Source of the DNA: Liquidambar formosana
Lineage: Eukaryota > Streptophyta > Magnoliopsida > Saxifragales > Altingiaceae
Direction: 5' to 3'
Assembly (NCBI GenBank): GCA_039720395.1
Contig: CM077826.1
Coordinates: 28,578,810-28,642,809, forward strand
DNA length: 64,000 nt
Part shown: positions 21,719 through 32,382 of the stretch, one piece after another
How positions within the stretch are numbered: position 1 is the stretch's first letter
How the letters are laid out: each line of letters opens with the position of its first letter
Made by a program: the position numbers and the translations under genes
Notes under the pieces: generated by a model
What the model was told of the DNA's origin: nothing
Database searches by the model: none
Seen by the model: only the letters and a program-made list of their open reading frames with translations

Positions 21719-22160
21719 CCCCACCACTTAGTAGCCCTTGTTCCACAAATCCTAGCTCTCATGTCAACCTGAAGAGAGAGAAAGAGAGATGGGATTTGAA
21801 GGGTGGGGGGAGTGGGGAGGGAGAGGGGATTTATTTTATTTTTTTGTGGTGGTGGTGGTGGGGGTGGCGGGGGCGCGGCGGAGAGGATGATAATTATCGA
21901 CGAAATCATCAGCTATAAATGAATTTAAGTTGGTTAGGTGATATCCTAGACCCAAACAATTCCTCCACTGTTCAAGCGAATTGTACGTCCACCACTTAGT
22001 AACCCTTGTTTCCACGAATCCTAGCTCTCATGTCAACCTGAAGAGGGGGAAAAAAGAAAAAAGGAAATTATCAAAAAAATCATCAGCTATAAATGAATTT
22101 TAGTTGGTTAGTTGATGTCCTACACCCATACATTCCTCCACTGTTCAAGAGAGTTGTTGA
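21719..22160. repeat. Imperfect tandem duplication, unit about 270 bp
   Basis: CCACCACTTAGTA(G/A)CCCTTGTT starts near 21721 and again near 21991. Both are followed by AATCCTAGCTCTCATGTCAAC and, later, AAATCATCAGCTATAAATGA and ATTCCTCCACTGTTCAAG. The first unit carries an extra G-rich insertion around 21795-21880, where the sequence runs into GGTGGTGGTGG words. Confidence 0.9.
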
Positions 22161-22301
22161 CATTCTTTCTACCTAAATCCATTTAACAGCATTTATATGT
22201 TTAGAATAATCATACTCGTAACAAATATTTAATTCATATCATTTAGTACAAGGTAGAATGGTAGATATAATAAAACAGCCAAATTATAGGATAGAACGTT
22301 C

Positions 22302-22465
22302 AGATATGGCATTCAATCCAGAACATAGATGATACAACCATTACCAAGACACATATTGAAATTATTTTCACAAATAGCACATGAGATATGGCATTCAATC
22401 CAGAACATAGATGATACAACCATTACCAAGACACATATTGAAATTATTTTCACAAATAGCACACA
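22302..22465. repeat. 82 bp tandem duplication, near identical
   Basis: AGATATGGCATTCAATCCAG begins at 22302 and 22384; the 82 bp units appear almost identical through CACAAATAGCACA. A CA microsatellite follows (about 22478-22494). Confidence 0.95.
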
Positions 22466-22523
22466 TGTGCGCACATGCGTACACACACACACAGACTTTG
22501 CCTTTTATTAAAGCCTCAACACA

Positions 22524-22672
22524 GTGGGTGCTTGGGCACTTCTATTATCTTCGCTAAATACCTTTATTTATGAGAATCTAAGCCCCCCTATTCTATCAAA
22601 GTGGGTGCTTGGGCACTTCTATTATCTTCACTAAATACCTTTATTTTATGAGAATCAAAGCCCCCTTCTCCA
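22524..22672. repeat. 77 bp tandem duplication
   Basis: GTGGGTGCTTGGGCACTTCT begins at 22524 and 22601. Both units contain CTAAATACCTTTATTT and GAGAATC(T/A)AAGCCCCC. Confidence 0.95.
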
Positions 22673-24764
22673 TCTCAAGAACAATGGGAAGGTATGCACC
22701 AATGGGAGCACATTTTAAAGAACCTTTTTGCTAGGCAGGTGATTTTTAAAACCCATTCACATTATCACTGTAATGAACATTCCACCCTCAGGGCATGAGT
22801 CTCCAAATGGGATAATTACTCCATTTACTCGGAGGACTAGAGCACATGGAAGGAGTTGATGAGTATTTTATAATAATATTTTTCATTATTGGTAAATGAA
22901 GAAGCATGCTGCTGTCAGTACTATGTTTTAAATCCACAATTTACAAGTAAAAATGGACCAAGAGCTATAGAATTGCCACATCTGAAGTATTGAAAAAACC
23001 AGTTGACAGTTCATAAATTGAGGGGTACCATAACACAAAATTACAATGATCACTTTTTCTTAATCATCAATGACTTTTTTATTTTGGAAACCCATACTAG
23101 TGAATGCATCTGTGCAACAACAGGCCAAAAAAACTCCCTAATTGAATAAAAAGAAGGTAACTGGTGCAATACCTTAACCATTAAATTTCCAAGAGATGGC
23201 CCATTGTTTGGACGCAAATATACATGCTGGAGGATAACATCAGAGTAAAACATTTTAAGGAAGATTAACTGAGAAGGACAACACATTCCCAAGTAAAGAC
23301 CATAAAACAAAACACAACTCTAGCAGGGTCTCAATTTTGTCCAGACCATAAATCTAAGGCAGAGAGGTATTACTAGAAGAAAGAATGGAAAAATTTGAAA
23401 CCCTGAACAAACTAACTTTTCTTTAAGTATCACTTTTCCATCAATTTAGCCTTTGCATTGCAGACATTTCGTTCAAAACAGCACATAAGAAACACCAAGG
23501 GATACATTTCAGTTATTTTGGAAATTTTAATACAAAGAGAATGTCCATTCTCTACTGACCAAGCACTCAAGCAGTACAATAGGTATCATGCATGTTTCTC
23601 ATTTATCATTTTTTTTTTTTTTTTTTTAATAATCCTCTGTACGGTTGCCACAAAGACTGGAGAAACAATGAAATTTTGGAATCTTAAAACAGCCATTCCA
23701 AACCCAAGTAATTCTAAGTTCCTTTTACCCTCCATCTCAACATCCATAAAAGAGAGCACAACTTTAAAAGGAGGACAATATAGTTGATGAAGAGTGGCAT
23801 GAAGGCAACTGTTGGAGCTCCATAATGCTGCCATTTTCTGTTTCCCCTGAAATAAACTTGATATTGACAGTTCTTAAAGACAAATCAATCAGGGGCAAAC
23901 CCAGGACTTTCACTTCAGTGGGTGTTTTTTTTTTTTTTTTTTGGGGTGGGGGGGGGGGGGCCGCCGAGGGAAGGAAATGATTTAAGTGAATTGAAATTTA
24001 AGCACTACTACTTTTGCAAGGTAAAATTTATGTGAATATTTCCCATTGTTCTAAACTGATAAAGAAAACGAAAATCAAAGTATCTCAACCTGATCTACAA
24101 TTTTATGCTCAAAATTTCAAATAAGTAATTTTTTTTTTTTTTTTTTTCAAACTACTAAGCGCTATTTAATCTTTGAATTTTAAGCTGCGTAATTCAAATG
24201 AAGTGGTGCAATATTTTTTTGTAAATTCCCATAATAGAAACAAAATTCAACTTAAAAGCTTAAAATTCATCCAATTTTCTTCTGTATAATAATTTGAAGA
24301 TTAGTATTTAAGTGGTATTATATTTAAAACCAGTATTTCAGCAAACATTGCAATAGGATTTGATTGAATAATGCAAATAGGGTAAATTTTGTGAACAGGA
24401 GATTGACCATATATATAAAAATTTAGGTTGCATCCAGCACAGCTTTCCTCAAGGGAAAGTCATTTGTGAAGAATCCATTCCTGAAAAGGACTTTCTAAAA
24501 TGGCATTTTGACAGGAAAGTATCGTTTGGTGAATGATAATGTAAAATTTGTTTACTAATTTTAAAGTTACATTGCTTTGTTATTGTAGTACAAATTTACA
24601 ATAATACTCCCACTCACCATATCCTATTTATAAAAAATAAAAGAATAAAAATTAAAAATTTCTGCAAGCTAGATAACTACTCCTTCCTCCCTCTCTTTCT
24701 CACTACTATGTTCTTAACTGTTTAACGGAGGACTATCAAAGCTCTCTGTGATCCTCATCGATCC
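22673..24764. other. 2.1 kb without a recognised gene
   Basis: No domain could be read. Homopolymers: T at 23609-23627, T then G at 23922-23960, T at 24130-24146. CAGGGGCAAACCCAGGACTTT at about 23890 resembles the terminal sequence of plant hAT elements, but I found no partner end. CT-rich sequence at 24680-24710 leads to the ATG described next. Confidence 0.4.
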
Positions 24765-24930
24765 ATGGCTGCCTTAGCACAGTTCATCGCTGAGTCCAAA
24801 AATATCCCCACTCTCCTTATGCCTCATCACCACCTCCCATCCAAGCTTAACTCCATCCCCAAAGTCACCATTGTCACACCTACGATTGCCATCAACACCC
24901 GAAAAAGTTGTTTTTGGTTACTGGTAAAAT
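24765..24930 (+). CDS. Possible first exon of an unidentified gene
   Basis: ATGGCTGCC in a good plant start context follows a CT-rich leader-like stretch (24680-24764). About 55 codons are open: MAALAQFIAESKNIP, then a His/Pro/Ser/Thr-rich stretch (MPHHHLPSK, VTIVTPTIAINTR). A GT donor after TTACTG at about 24930 would end it; beyond, the frame turns AT-rich and hydrophobic. The composition would suit a plastid transit peptide. I recognise no family, and a LINE lies 460 bp downstream, so this may be a gene remnant or chance. Confidence 0.25.
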
Positions 24931-25384
24931 TAGTTTCCGTAAGTTTTTTGTTAGCTTACAATATTTTATTTTTCTCATTTTTCTGTTACAAGAGAGATTT
25001 AAAAAACATAAGGATTTTTTAAAAAAAGAACTGAAAAAATTAATTAATTATAAAACAAGCCAAATGAACAATACATGAGAGCACAAATCAATCTGCCCTG
25101 TTTTGCCTCTGTTGAAGAACTCATATCTTCATCTTGTAACAGAGTAACAGATGGAGATGGTCCTCTCTCTATTTGATAAAGAGGTCTGTAGTGCCGTGAC
25201 GGTGGGTTGCTGCACTAGTCTCCTAGGGGATTTAGGTTCCATGGGTGGGTCCAAAGGGCCCTGTTGTGGGATGGTTCCCCCATTATCAAAAATAATAATT
25301 AAAAAAAGAAAAGAAAAGAGGACTGTGGCTTTTAAAGAGATATGGGTAGTTTTGCCATTATAATAAAATATATGGACAAAGATG

Positions 25385-25391
25385 TCCAAGT

Positions 25392-25393
<2 letters not shown>
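25385..25393. repeat. Target-site duplication at the 3' end of LINE 1
   Basis: TCCAAGTCA directly abuts the poly-T; TCCAAGTAA lies at 31554-31562 at the other end (8 of 9 the same). Confidence 0.7.
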
Positions 25394-25425
<32 letters not shown>

Positions 25426-25553
25426 ATGAAGGTAAATTTATTCACAAAAAAAGGGCCGAGACCCACGTACAAAAGTATACCAATAGTGTACCAATGCAAG
25501 CAAAAGAAAGCTATAAAGCCAAGGAATCTAAAAAGGTTTGGAAGATCATCCGG

Positions 25554-28500
25554 TCAATCTAAAAACTCCGGATTGCTCCAAGAAAAAATAGGTCCTATAC
25601 AAGTGGTTTTTAGTTGCACTACAGTGGACTCAAGATCTTCAAAAATTCGTTTGTTTCTTTCCCGCCAGATGGACCAAAAGATAGCATGAGGAACTGTCCT
25701 CCACACATCCCGAGCCCTCCTATTTCTACTCCTACATCTCCACGAGCCCATCACTTGACGAACAGTCGCGGACAGAACCCAATGGACCCCAAAAATGGCA
25801 AGGCAGCTTGTCCAAAGCACAGATGCAACATTGCAATGCAAGAAGAGATGGTCAATGGATTCAAGCTCAGATTTGCACATGACAAACCAATTAGATAAAG
25901 AGAAGCCCATCAATTGAAGAATGTCGGGTGAGACACTTAACCCACGCTGCAGTCCAACTGAGAAATGCAACTCTGGGAGGAACAAGTGGAGTCCAAATTT
26001 GGGCAGCTGGAAAGGAAAAATCTCTAGGGGGAGATAAGCTCCTGTACAGAGACTTAACTGAAAACTTCCCATTAGAATTCAGTCCCCAAATGATAGCATC
26101 TTCAGTCCCTCTTTCCATTTTGGTGTCACACAAATGTGCAAAGAAAAGCTCAACTCCTTTAATCTCCCAGTCTTGGAGATTTCTGATGAAGGTGACATTC
26201 CAAAAGGGGTGTCCCCAACCCAAATCAGGTAATCTGAAACCCATCCCTCTTTATCAACAGCTAAATTGTGAATAAAAGGAAAAGTCTCCAATAAGGTACT
26301 ATCCCCACTCCATTTATCAGTCCAGATTTTAACTCTATCACCAATACCTATCTTGAATTTTACCTTTCTCGCAAAGTGGATCAATTCAGTCATGATGGCT
26401 TTCCAAACCCCCATGCCATGTGGTTTGGTAGAATTCTTGGGCCACCAATCTCCATCCTCCTGACCATATTTCCACACTATAACATTACGCCACAAAGCTT
26501 CCAGTCCAGTTGCGTATCTCCATAACCACTTTCCAAGGAAAACCTTATTCATTTGCCTCAAGTTCCTAAATCCCAGTCCACCTGCTTCTTTAGGAGAGCA
26601 GATGGAGTCCCATTTGACAAGATGAAACTTTCTGTCACCCCCCAATCCTTCCCAAAGAAAATCTCTTTGAAGCTTCTCTAATCTCTCGACTACTAAAGCT
26701 AGGATTTTAAAAAGGGACATGAAATAAGTTGGCAAGCTAGCTAGAGTGCTGCGAATTAAGGTTAATTTGCCTCTCTTTGAAAGGAAACCTTTTTTCCAGC
26801 CACTTAGCCTCTTCTCAAACCGTTCCACTATCGGGTCCCAGGCTGTCTTGGACTTAAACGGGCCCCCTAAGGGAAGGCCTGAGTAGGATGAAGGAAGGGA
26901 ACCCACTATGCACCCCAAATTAACTGCTAGTTTCTTGACTCCAATACCCTCGCCAATGCCAATCAACTCACTCTTGCTGCTGAGGTTGATTCTCAGTCCG
27001 GATACTGCCTCAAAGCATAGAAGAATACACCGTAAATAGCGGAGTTGGTCCCTTTCAGCCTTACAAAAGATAATAGTGTCATCTGCATAAAGTAGATGAG
27101 AGATGCTGCCTAAAGGTCTACCCCTTCCTGCTATCAAGAAGCCTTGAACAAATTGAGCCTCTGCTGCTGCCCTAGTGATAAGTCTACTTAGTGCCTCCAT
27201 AATTACAATAAATAAATAGGGTGAAAGTGGGTCACCTTGTCTAAGACCTCTAGACCTTCTAAAGAAGCCGCGAGGATTCCCATTGATAAGGATTGAAAAG
27301 GAAGCAGAGGAGATGCACATATGAATCCAATTCCTCCGCTTCTCAATAAAGCCCATTCTCGAAAGAAGATATAAGAGGAAGTCCCAGTTAACATGATCAA
27401 AAGCCTTCTCAAGGTCTAGCTTACAGATAAGTCTCGCTTCTCCACTTTTTAGTCTAGCATCCACACATTCATTAGCAATAAGAGCTGCATCTAAGATTTG
27501 TCTACCTGCTACGAATGCATTTTGATAAGGGCCAATCAATTTACCTATCAATAACTTAGGTCTTCCCACCAGAATCTTTGCTAAGATCTTGTAAACACAA
27601 CCCAGTAGACTTATCGGCCGAAAATCTTTCACATCCAAGGCATCCCCTTTTTTTGGAATCAATGCAACAAATGTGGCATTAAAGCTTCTCTCAAGGTTCC
27701 TTCTTCGTAGAATTGGTCTAACATATTCATCAAGTCCCTTTTAACCACACGCCAACATTTTTGGAAGAAAGCCAATGTAAATCTGTCAGGACCAAGTGCC
27801 TTATCTCCATTTAAGCTAAGTATTGCCAAAACCTCCTCCTCATCCCATTTCAATTCTAATCTTTCAGCCTCCTCCACTTCTAAAGTAGTAAATTGTAATC
27901 CATCTAACAAGGGACGACGAATAACTGCTTCTTGAAATAAGTTTTGGTAAAACTGCAAAATGCATGTGGCAATCTCCTCTTCCTCCTCATACTTAATCCC
28001 ATCCACCCTAATTTTACTAATAAAGTTCCTTCTGTTATGGGCGTTTGCCATTTTGTGGAAGAATTTTGTATTTCTATCACCTTCCTTCAACCAAATTTCT
28101 CTTGATTTTTGCCTCCAACTAGCCTTTTCTAATTCAGCTAGCTTTGAGAATTCCATTTTCAATTCTGCCCTTTCGTTAAAGTCTTCATTGGTGAGCCTCC
28201 CATCTTCCTCCCTTTGGTCTAGTACTCTGATCTCATCTAGAATTTTAGACTAAGAAACTTCCAAGTGACCAAAAACCTCTCGGTTCCAGCGAATCAACTC
28301 CTTTTTTAGGGCTTTGAGTTTGGAAGCAAGCACGTGGCTAGGGGATCCTGAAAAAGAAAAGGACTCCCACCAGCCTTGAATTAATTCAACAAAACCGTCA
28401 ACCTGAAGCCACATATTCTCAAATCTGAAGGGGCCTTCTTCCTATAAAGCCCATTAGTATCCAAAACGATGGGAGAATGATTTGAGCATGGCTTAGGCAA

Positions 28501-29151
28501 AATGGATAGCACTCCTTTAGGGAAACATTCCTCCCAGCTGCCTAAAAATAAGAATATGTCCGGTCGCGATAGGGAAGGAGGGTGTTGGTTGTTAGACCAG
28601 GTGAACTAACCTCCCAACAATGGCAGATCCATCAATTCATTAATGTTTACAAAGTCAAAAAATTCTTGCATGGCTAATGCGGAGACTGAACCACTAGATC
28701 TTTCTGAGCTAAATCGCACCACATTGAAGTCCCCAACAACACACCACGGTCCCATCCATTCCGCCTTAACTCTCTCTAATTCCTGCCATAAAACCCTTCT
28801 ACTAACTACATCATTCGGACCATATACACCCGAGAATGGCCACCCCAAGCTGTTCTTAGCATCACGAAAGAGGCAGGATACTGAGTGTTGCCCAATGATA
28901 GCATCAATCTTTGAAAATAGTCTATTGTCCCATAACAAAACCACGCCGCCTGCTGTACCAATGGCTCCAAGCTGTTCCCATTCCACAAATCCAAACGACC
29001 ATAGATCTCTTATCACGATCCTATTTATCTCCTCCATTTTGGTTTCCTATAACACTACTATATCTACTTTCCACTTCTTCAAAGCTACCTTAATTTCCTT
29101 TCTTTTATCTTTATTGTTAATACCCCGTACATTCCAAGAAATAATTCTCAT
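25554..29151 (-). pseudogene. LINE ORF2: endonuclease, reverse transcriptase and zf-RVT, broken
   Basis: ORF2 nicks target DNA and copies the RNA there. The apurinic-type endonuclease starts at the ATG 29151 (MRIISWNVRGINNKDKRK), with ET, GVYGPND and CVVGDFNVV motifs. A TAG at about 29050 stands where the active-site block usually reads LQET, and another TAG occurs near 28606. The reverse transcriptase follows (GDRNTKFFHKMA, KDFRPISLLGCVYKI, RQGDPLSPYLF and LLYADDTIIF; YADD codons at 27078-27089). The 527-codon open part is 27662-26079. The zf-RVT region follows in other frames (VPPRVAFLSWTA, then CKSELESIDHLFLHC). Frame changes lie near 28430, 27685, 26230 and 25900. No RNase H domain was seen. 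Confidence 0.92.
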
Positions 29152-31553
29152 TTATAAGCTATTAACAACAATAATGTCTTCCTATTCCCCTTTCCCCTTC
29201 TGCCACTCTCACTGCTTCCCCTTTCTTTGATGGTCCAGTGCAACTTTTTAAGCTCCCTACGGCTTTCTGTCCTGTGTTTCCGGATTGGAGACGTAGAGCA
29301 TCTACTGCCTCTCCAGTTATGTTCAATAGCAGAGAATAGTTTCAGCACCTCATCCTCAAAGCCTTCGCATGACAACCCTAAAAATTTACTAAAGCCACCT
29401 ATTTTCTTTTTAACCCACTCAGAAACTTCTGGTTGGCTTGCATCAGTATCACTATCTATCTCATAGTAATTCAGCATCAACTGATTTCCGGCAACATCAG
29501 GCTCTAGGGCAGCCAGGGCGGTGCAAACTAGCGGTTTTGAGAAAAATTCCTCCCCGGAAAATTCGCTAAACTCTGCACGATCTTCCCAACATTCCACAAT
29601 CGCATCACTTAGATCGTTAACCATTAACCAGCTCATCACCGTAATATTCGTTCTCTGTTTGAATCGTCTATTGGGACCTCTTTCTCCCCATAGTCTGCAA
29701 GCGTTTTCTCCATTCCTATACTGCCACCATCAACGAAATCTAGGGATTTGGTAGGCTGTTGTTTTCCCATACACAATCCAAGAGAATGAGGAAAAGAGGA
29801 AGGGCGAAGGAGAGGAAGGATGGAAGGTAGAGAGTGAAGCCTACCTGATGGAGTGGAATGCCATAAGCGCTTGTAAAGGGTGAAAGATCTACATCTAGAA
29901 TCTAGATGATCACTGTCTTTGCCTACTTCTATCACCAATGCGCCTCTATCTGCATCTTGAAGGTTCTCAAATCTTCCAGAATAAGAAGATGAAGATTTAG
30001 CTTGCTCATTTGGTGACTGCCTAAGCTTCGCATGGGGTATATGATTATCAACTGGCCCATTAGATAGAGGATAGCAGGCAAGCTTCACGACTGGGTCTGG
30101 CCTACCATTCTCTTTAGAACTCTCACCCATCACAAAGGAAACCCTATTAGAATGACTAGGGCCTCATATATGGGGCCCAATTTTATGATTTTACATTTGG
30201 CCTTTCCTTTTCTTTTTTCCCTCCATTCCACGTTAGTCTGGTTTGGGCCCTTGTTTTCACTTCCATATCTAACCAGGCCCACATTGATTGAATTTTGAAT
30301 TAAGGAGTGTTGTCCAGCTGTGTGACAATTTCTCCTACCCCGTCCATCTCTATGCTGCTTCTGCCTTCTAGAAGACTTCACGATTTGCCACATGTCTTGA
30401 CGGTGACGTGAGCCTTCATCTCTCTTCATCTCCGGCCTTGCACTTGAAGGTCACCGCCCCTGTGAAACAGCTCCCTCCGATGATATTCCAACCGGTAATG
30501 GAGATCTATGGACCCCTCGTATTTCTGAAATTGAAATCTTATAAATGATACCTAAAGTTGCGATTTTGACGAACTTTGGAAGATGACCCACCCTTCTAGT
30601 CATAATTCGGATCTCCATAACTTGGTGAAGAGTATCCTCCACCACCACAAAGCCTCCACACAAGTCGCCGATGGTACGAAACAAATCGTGGCTCCAGAGG
30701 TGTAGCGGCAAGCATCTAATCGCAGCCACCTAATTCCAACCCTCAACGCCATAGCCCTACCCTCCATGGTTGGATTCCATAGATCAAGATCCAAAAAGAA
30801 ATCCCCTTTCACTCTAGATCCACTAAGAAGGATTCGGCGTGCTTCTAATTTTGAAGGAAACCAGAAAAGCAAACCCCCATCTATTAATCTAGAGACCCTT
30901 ACCCCTGACGGCACTTTCCAAGAATTGTTAGCCCATCTTTCAATTTCATCGATCGAGCCTACATCTCCACGAAAAGTATCAATCAAGCACTTCTTGAGGA
31001 ACTCCACCCTTTTTTCCACCTGATTCTGATCCAACTCAAGTGTGTCACCTCTCCTCCTATGCCGCTAACACCATAGAGCCTTCCCATCGGAAATTCCTGA
31101 GTCATCGCTGCTTGCTTGTAGCTCAGATCTGCTCTGCAAAATCTGGTTTCTGTTTGAACAGTGATTCTCGTCACTGATTTCATCCACCAACCTTTTAGAA
31201 TTTTTACTAAAGCGCACCATCCTTCCCATTTGAAACCTTCAGGGAATACGACCAGGAAACGTTTCCTGTCTCTGATCGCCGAACACAGCACTAGGTACCT
31301 TCCATAGCTATTCTTTCGACTATCCAACCAAAAGGTTCTACCAGCTTCCTCCCAGTACCAAGCTCTTGCCAAGACAAATCTGTTGTCAATCACCATATCT
31401 AGACCCTTGATTAGCCATTCGAGCCCTTTACCTCCAAGCCAGATGAATCTGGAGAAACCCCTGCCACGTTCAATGATCTTCACATCATCACCAGTTTTCA
31501 CAAGATCGAAAGATTTGGTGTCGATCTGTAGAAATCTGCTCTCATGACCCCTC
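29148..31553 (-). pseudogene. LINE ORF1, DUF4283-type nucleic-acid-binding protein, broken
   Basis: ORF1 of plant L1 elements binds the element RNA. Visible parts in order: an N-terminal SFDLVKTGDDVKIIERGRG block; the DUF4283 core (WANNSWKVPSGVRVSRLIDG, LLFWFPSKLEARRILLSG, then [23 protein letters not shown]); a basic linker around 30130-30429; and the C-terminal SCEGFEDEVLKLFSAIEHNW. The frame changes near 31030, 30740 and 30130. Stops include a TAG just before [11 protein letters not shown] and a TGA at 30451. No CCHC knuckle was seen. The stop TGA (29150-29148) overlaps the ORF2 ATG as ATGA. Confidence 0.85.
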
Positions 31554-31562
31554 TCCAAGTAA

Positions 31563-32382
31563 TATTATGTACTTAAGTGAAAGAGAATACATGCCGCAAT
31601 TGATGTTTTCAAAAGCTTAATTTTTTAGCATTCTCATAATAGCATTTCTAGAAAAGTGCATCCTATTAAAGTGATTATTGTTGTCATTACCAAACATCCT
31701 ACATAAGTTTTGAATGGCATCATCGACAAGCAATGTTTCACTTGTGCCACTGAAACAGTAGTGCAAGGAGGGTTTTTTTGGTCGAGATGAGGACAACCTG
31801 CAGGTGTTGTTTGCAAGACATGGGGGGTCAAAGAAGAAGGAAGCATTGAGGAATAAGGCGGCAACGAAGTGGTCGACACAGAGTTGGCAATGGACAAAGA
31901 ACTAAGAATGGCATCGTCTTCTTCTTTGTCAGTGATCACAGCGACATCTTTGCCGGTGGTGATTGCAATCATCTTTCAACTATTGCAAACTGAAAGCTGC
32001 TCTGGGGGGACCTCTCCCTCCCCTCCCCATGATTTTTTTGCCAAAACATAAGCCTCGATTGTAGGGTTTGAACAGAGGATTAAAAAAAAAAAAAAAGATG
32101 GCAAAGGACTGATAATAAGGGGTGTGCATCCCAGGTATTGATACTTAAACATCCAGCCATTGGAGGGTTCTTGACCCCCTGTGCCTGGAAGTCTGGAATT
32201 CCATAGTCAGCAAAAGCGCAAGTGTGCCAAAGACCACATGACCAATCTTTAAGGGGTTTTACTAATATGCTTCATCACTTCTCAGACCCTGCTCAAATGA
32301 AGAAGAAACAGACATAGGACCTATCACCCAACTTGAACCTCCATATCCATTTACTAAGAAGGGCTTTACTCATATGCACAAG
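31563..32382. other. Spacer between two LINEs, no gene assigned
   Basis: A 112-codon minus frame at 31634-31972 (MIAITTGKDVAVITDKEED) has no recognised domain. An A run lies at 32080-32095. This is the far side of the LINE 1 target site, so it was originally continuous with the sequence left of 25393. Confidence 0.4.

Larger units (their letters stand above)
25394..31553 (-). mobile_element. LINE (L1-type non-LTR retrotransposon), about 6.16 kb
   Basis: Reads on the minus strand from 31553 down to a poly-A tail, seen as 31 T residues at 25394-25424. The near-matching 9 bp direct repeats at both ends mark target-primed insertion. It holds ORF1 (29148-31553) and ORF2 (29151-25554). The 5' end falls within the first codons of ORF1, so this copy lacks its 5' UTR and promoter. 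Both ORFs carry frameshifts and stops, but a 527-codon stretch over the reverse transcriptase is still open, pointing to a moderate age. Confidence 0.93.

Noticed and set aside
21652..21909. Proline-rich frame at 21.7-21.9 kb
   Set aside because: It is a translation of C/G homopolymers and GGT repeats in a tandem duplication.
22302..22465. CRISPR-like direct repeats
   Set aside because: Only two 82 bp units with no spacers; a plain tandem duplication in plant DNA.
23880..24480. hAT element starting CAGGGGCAAACCC
   Set aside because: The start phrase fits, but no matching end or 8 bp duplication was found.
28643..29230. 195-codon plus-strand frame within the LINE
   Set aside because: It is the antisense of the LINE endonuclease, which is clearly coding on the minus strand.
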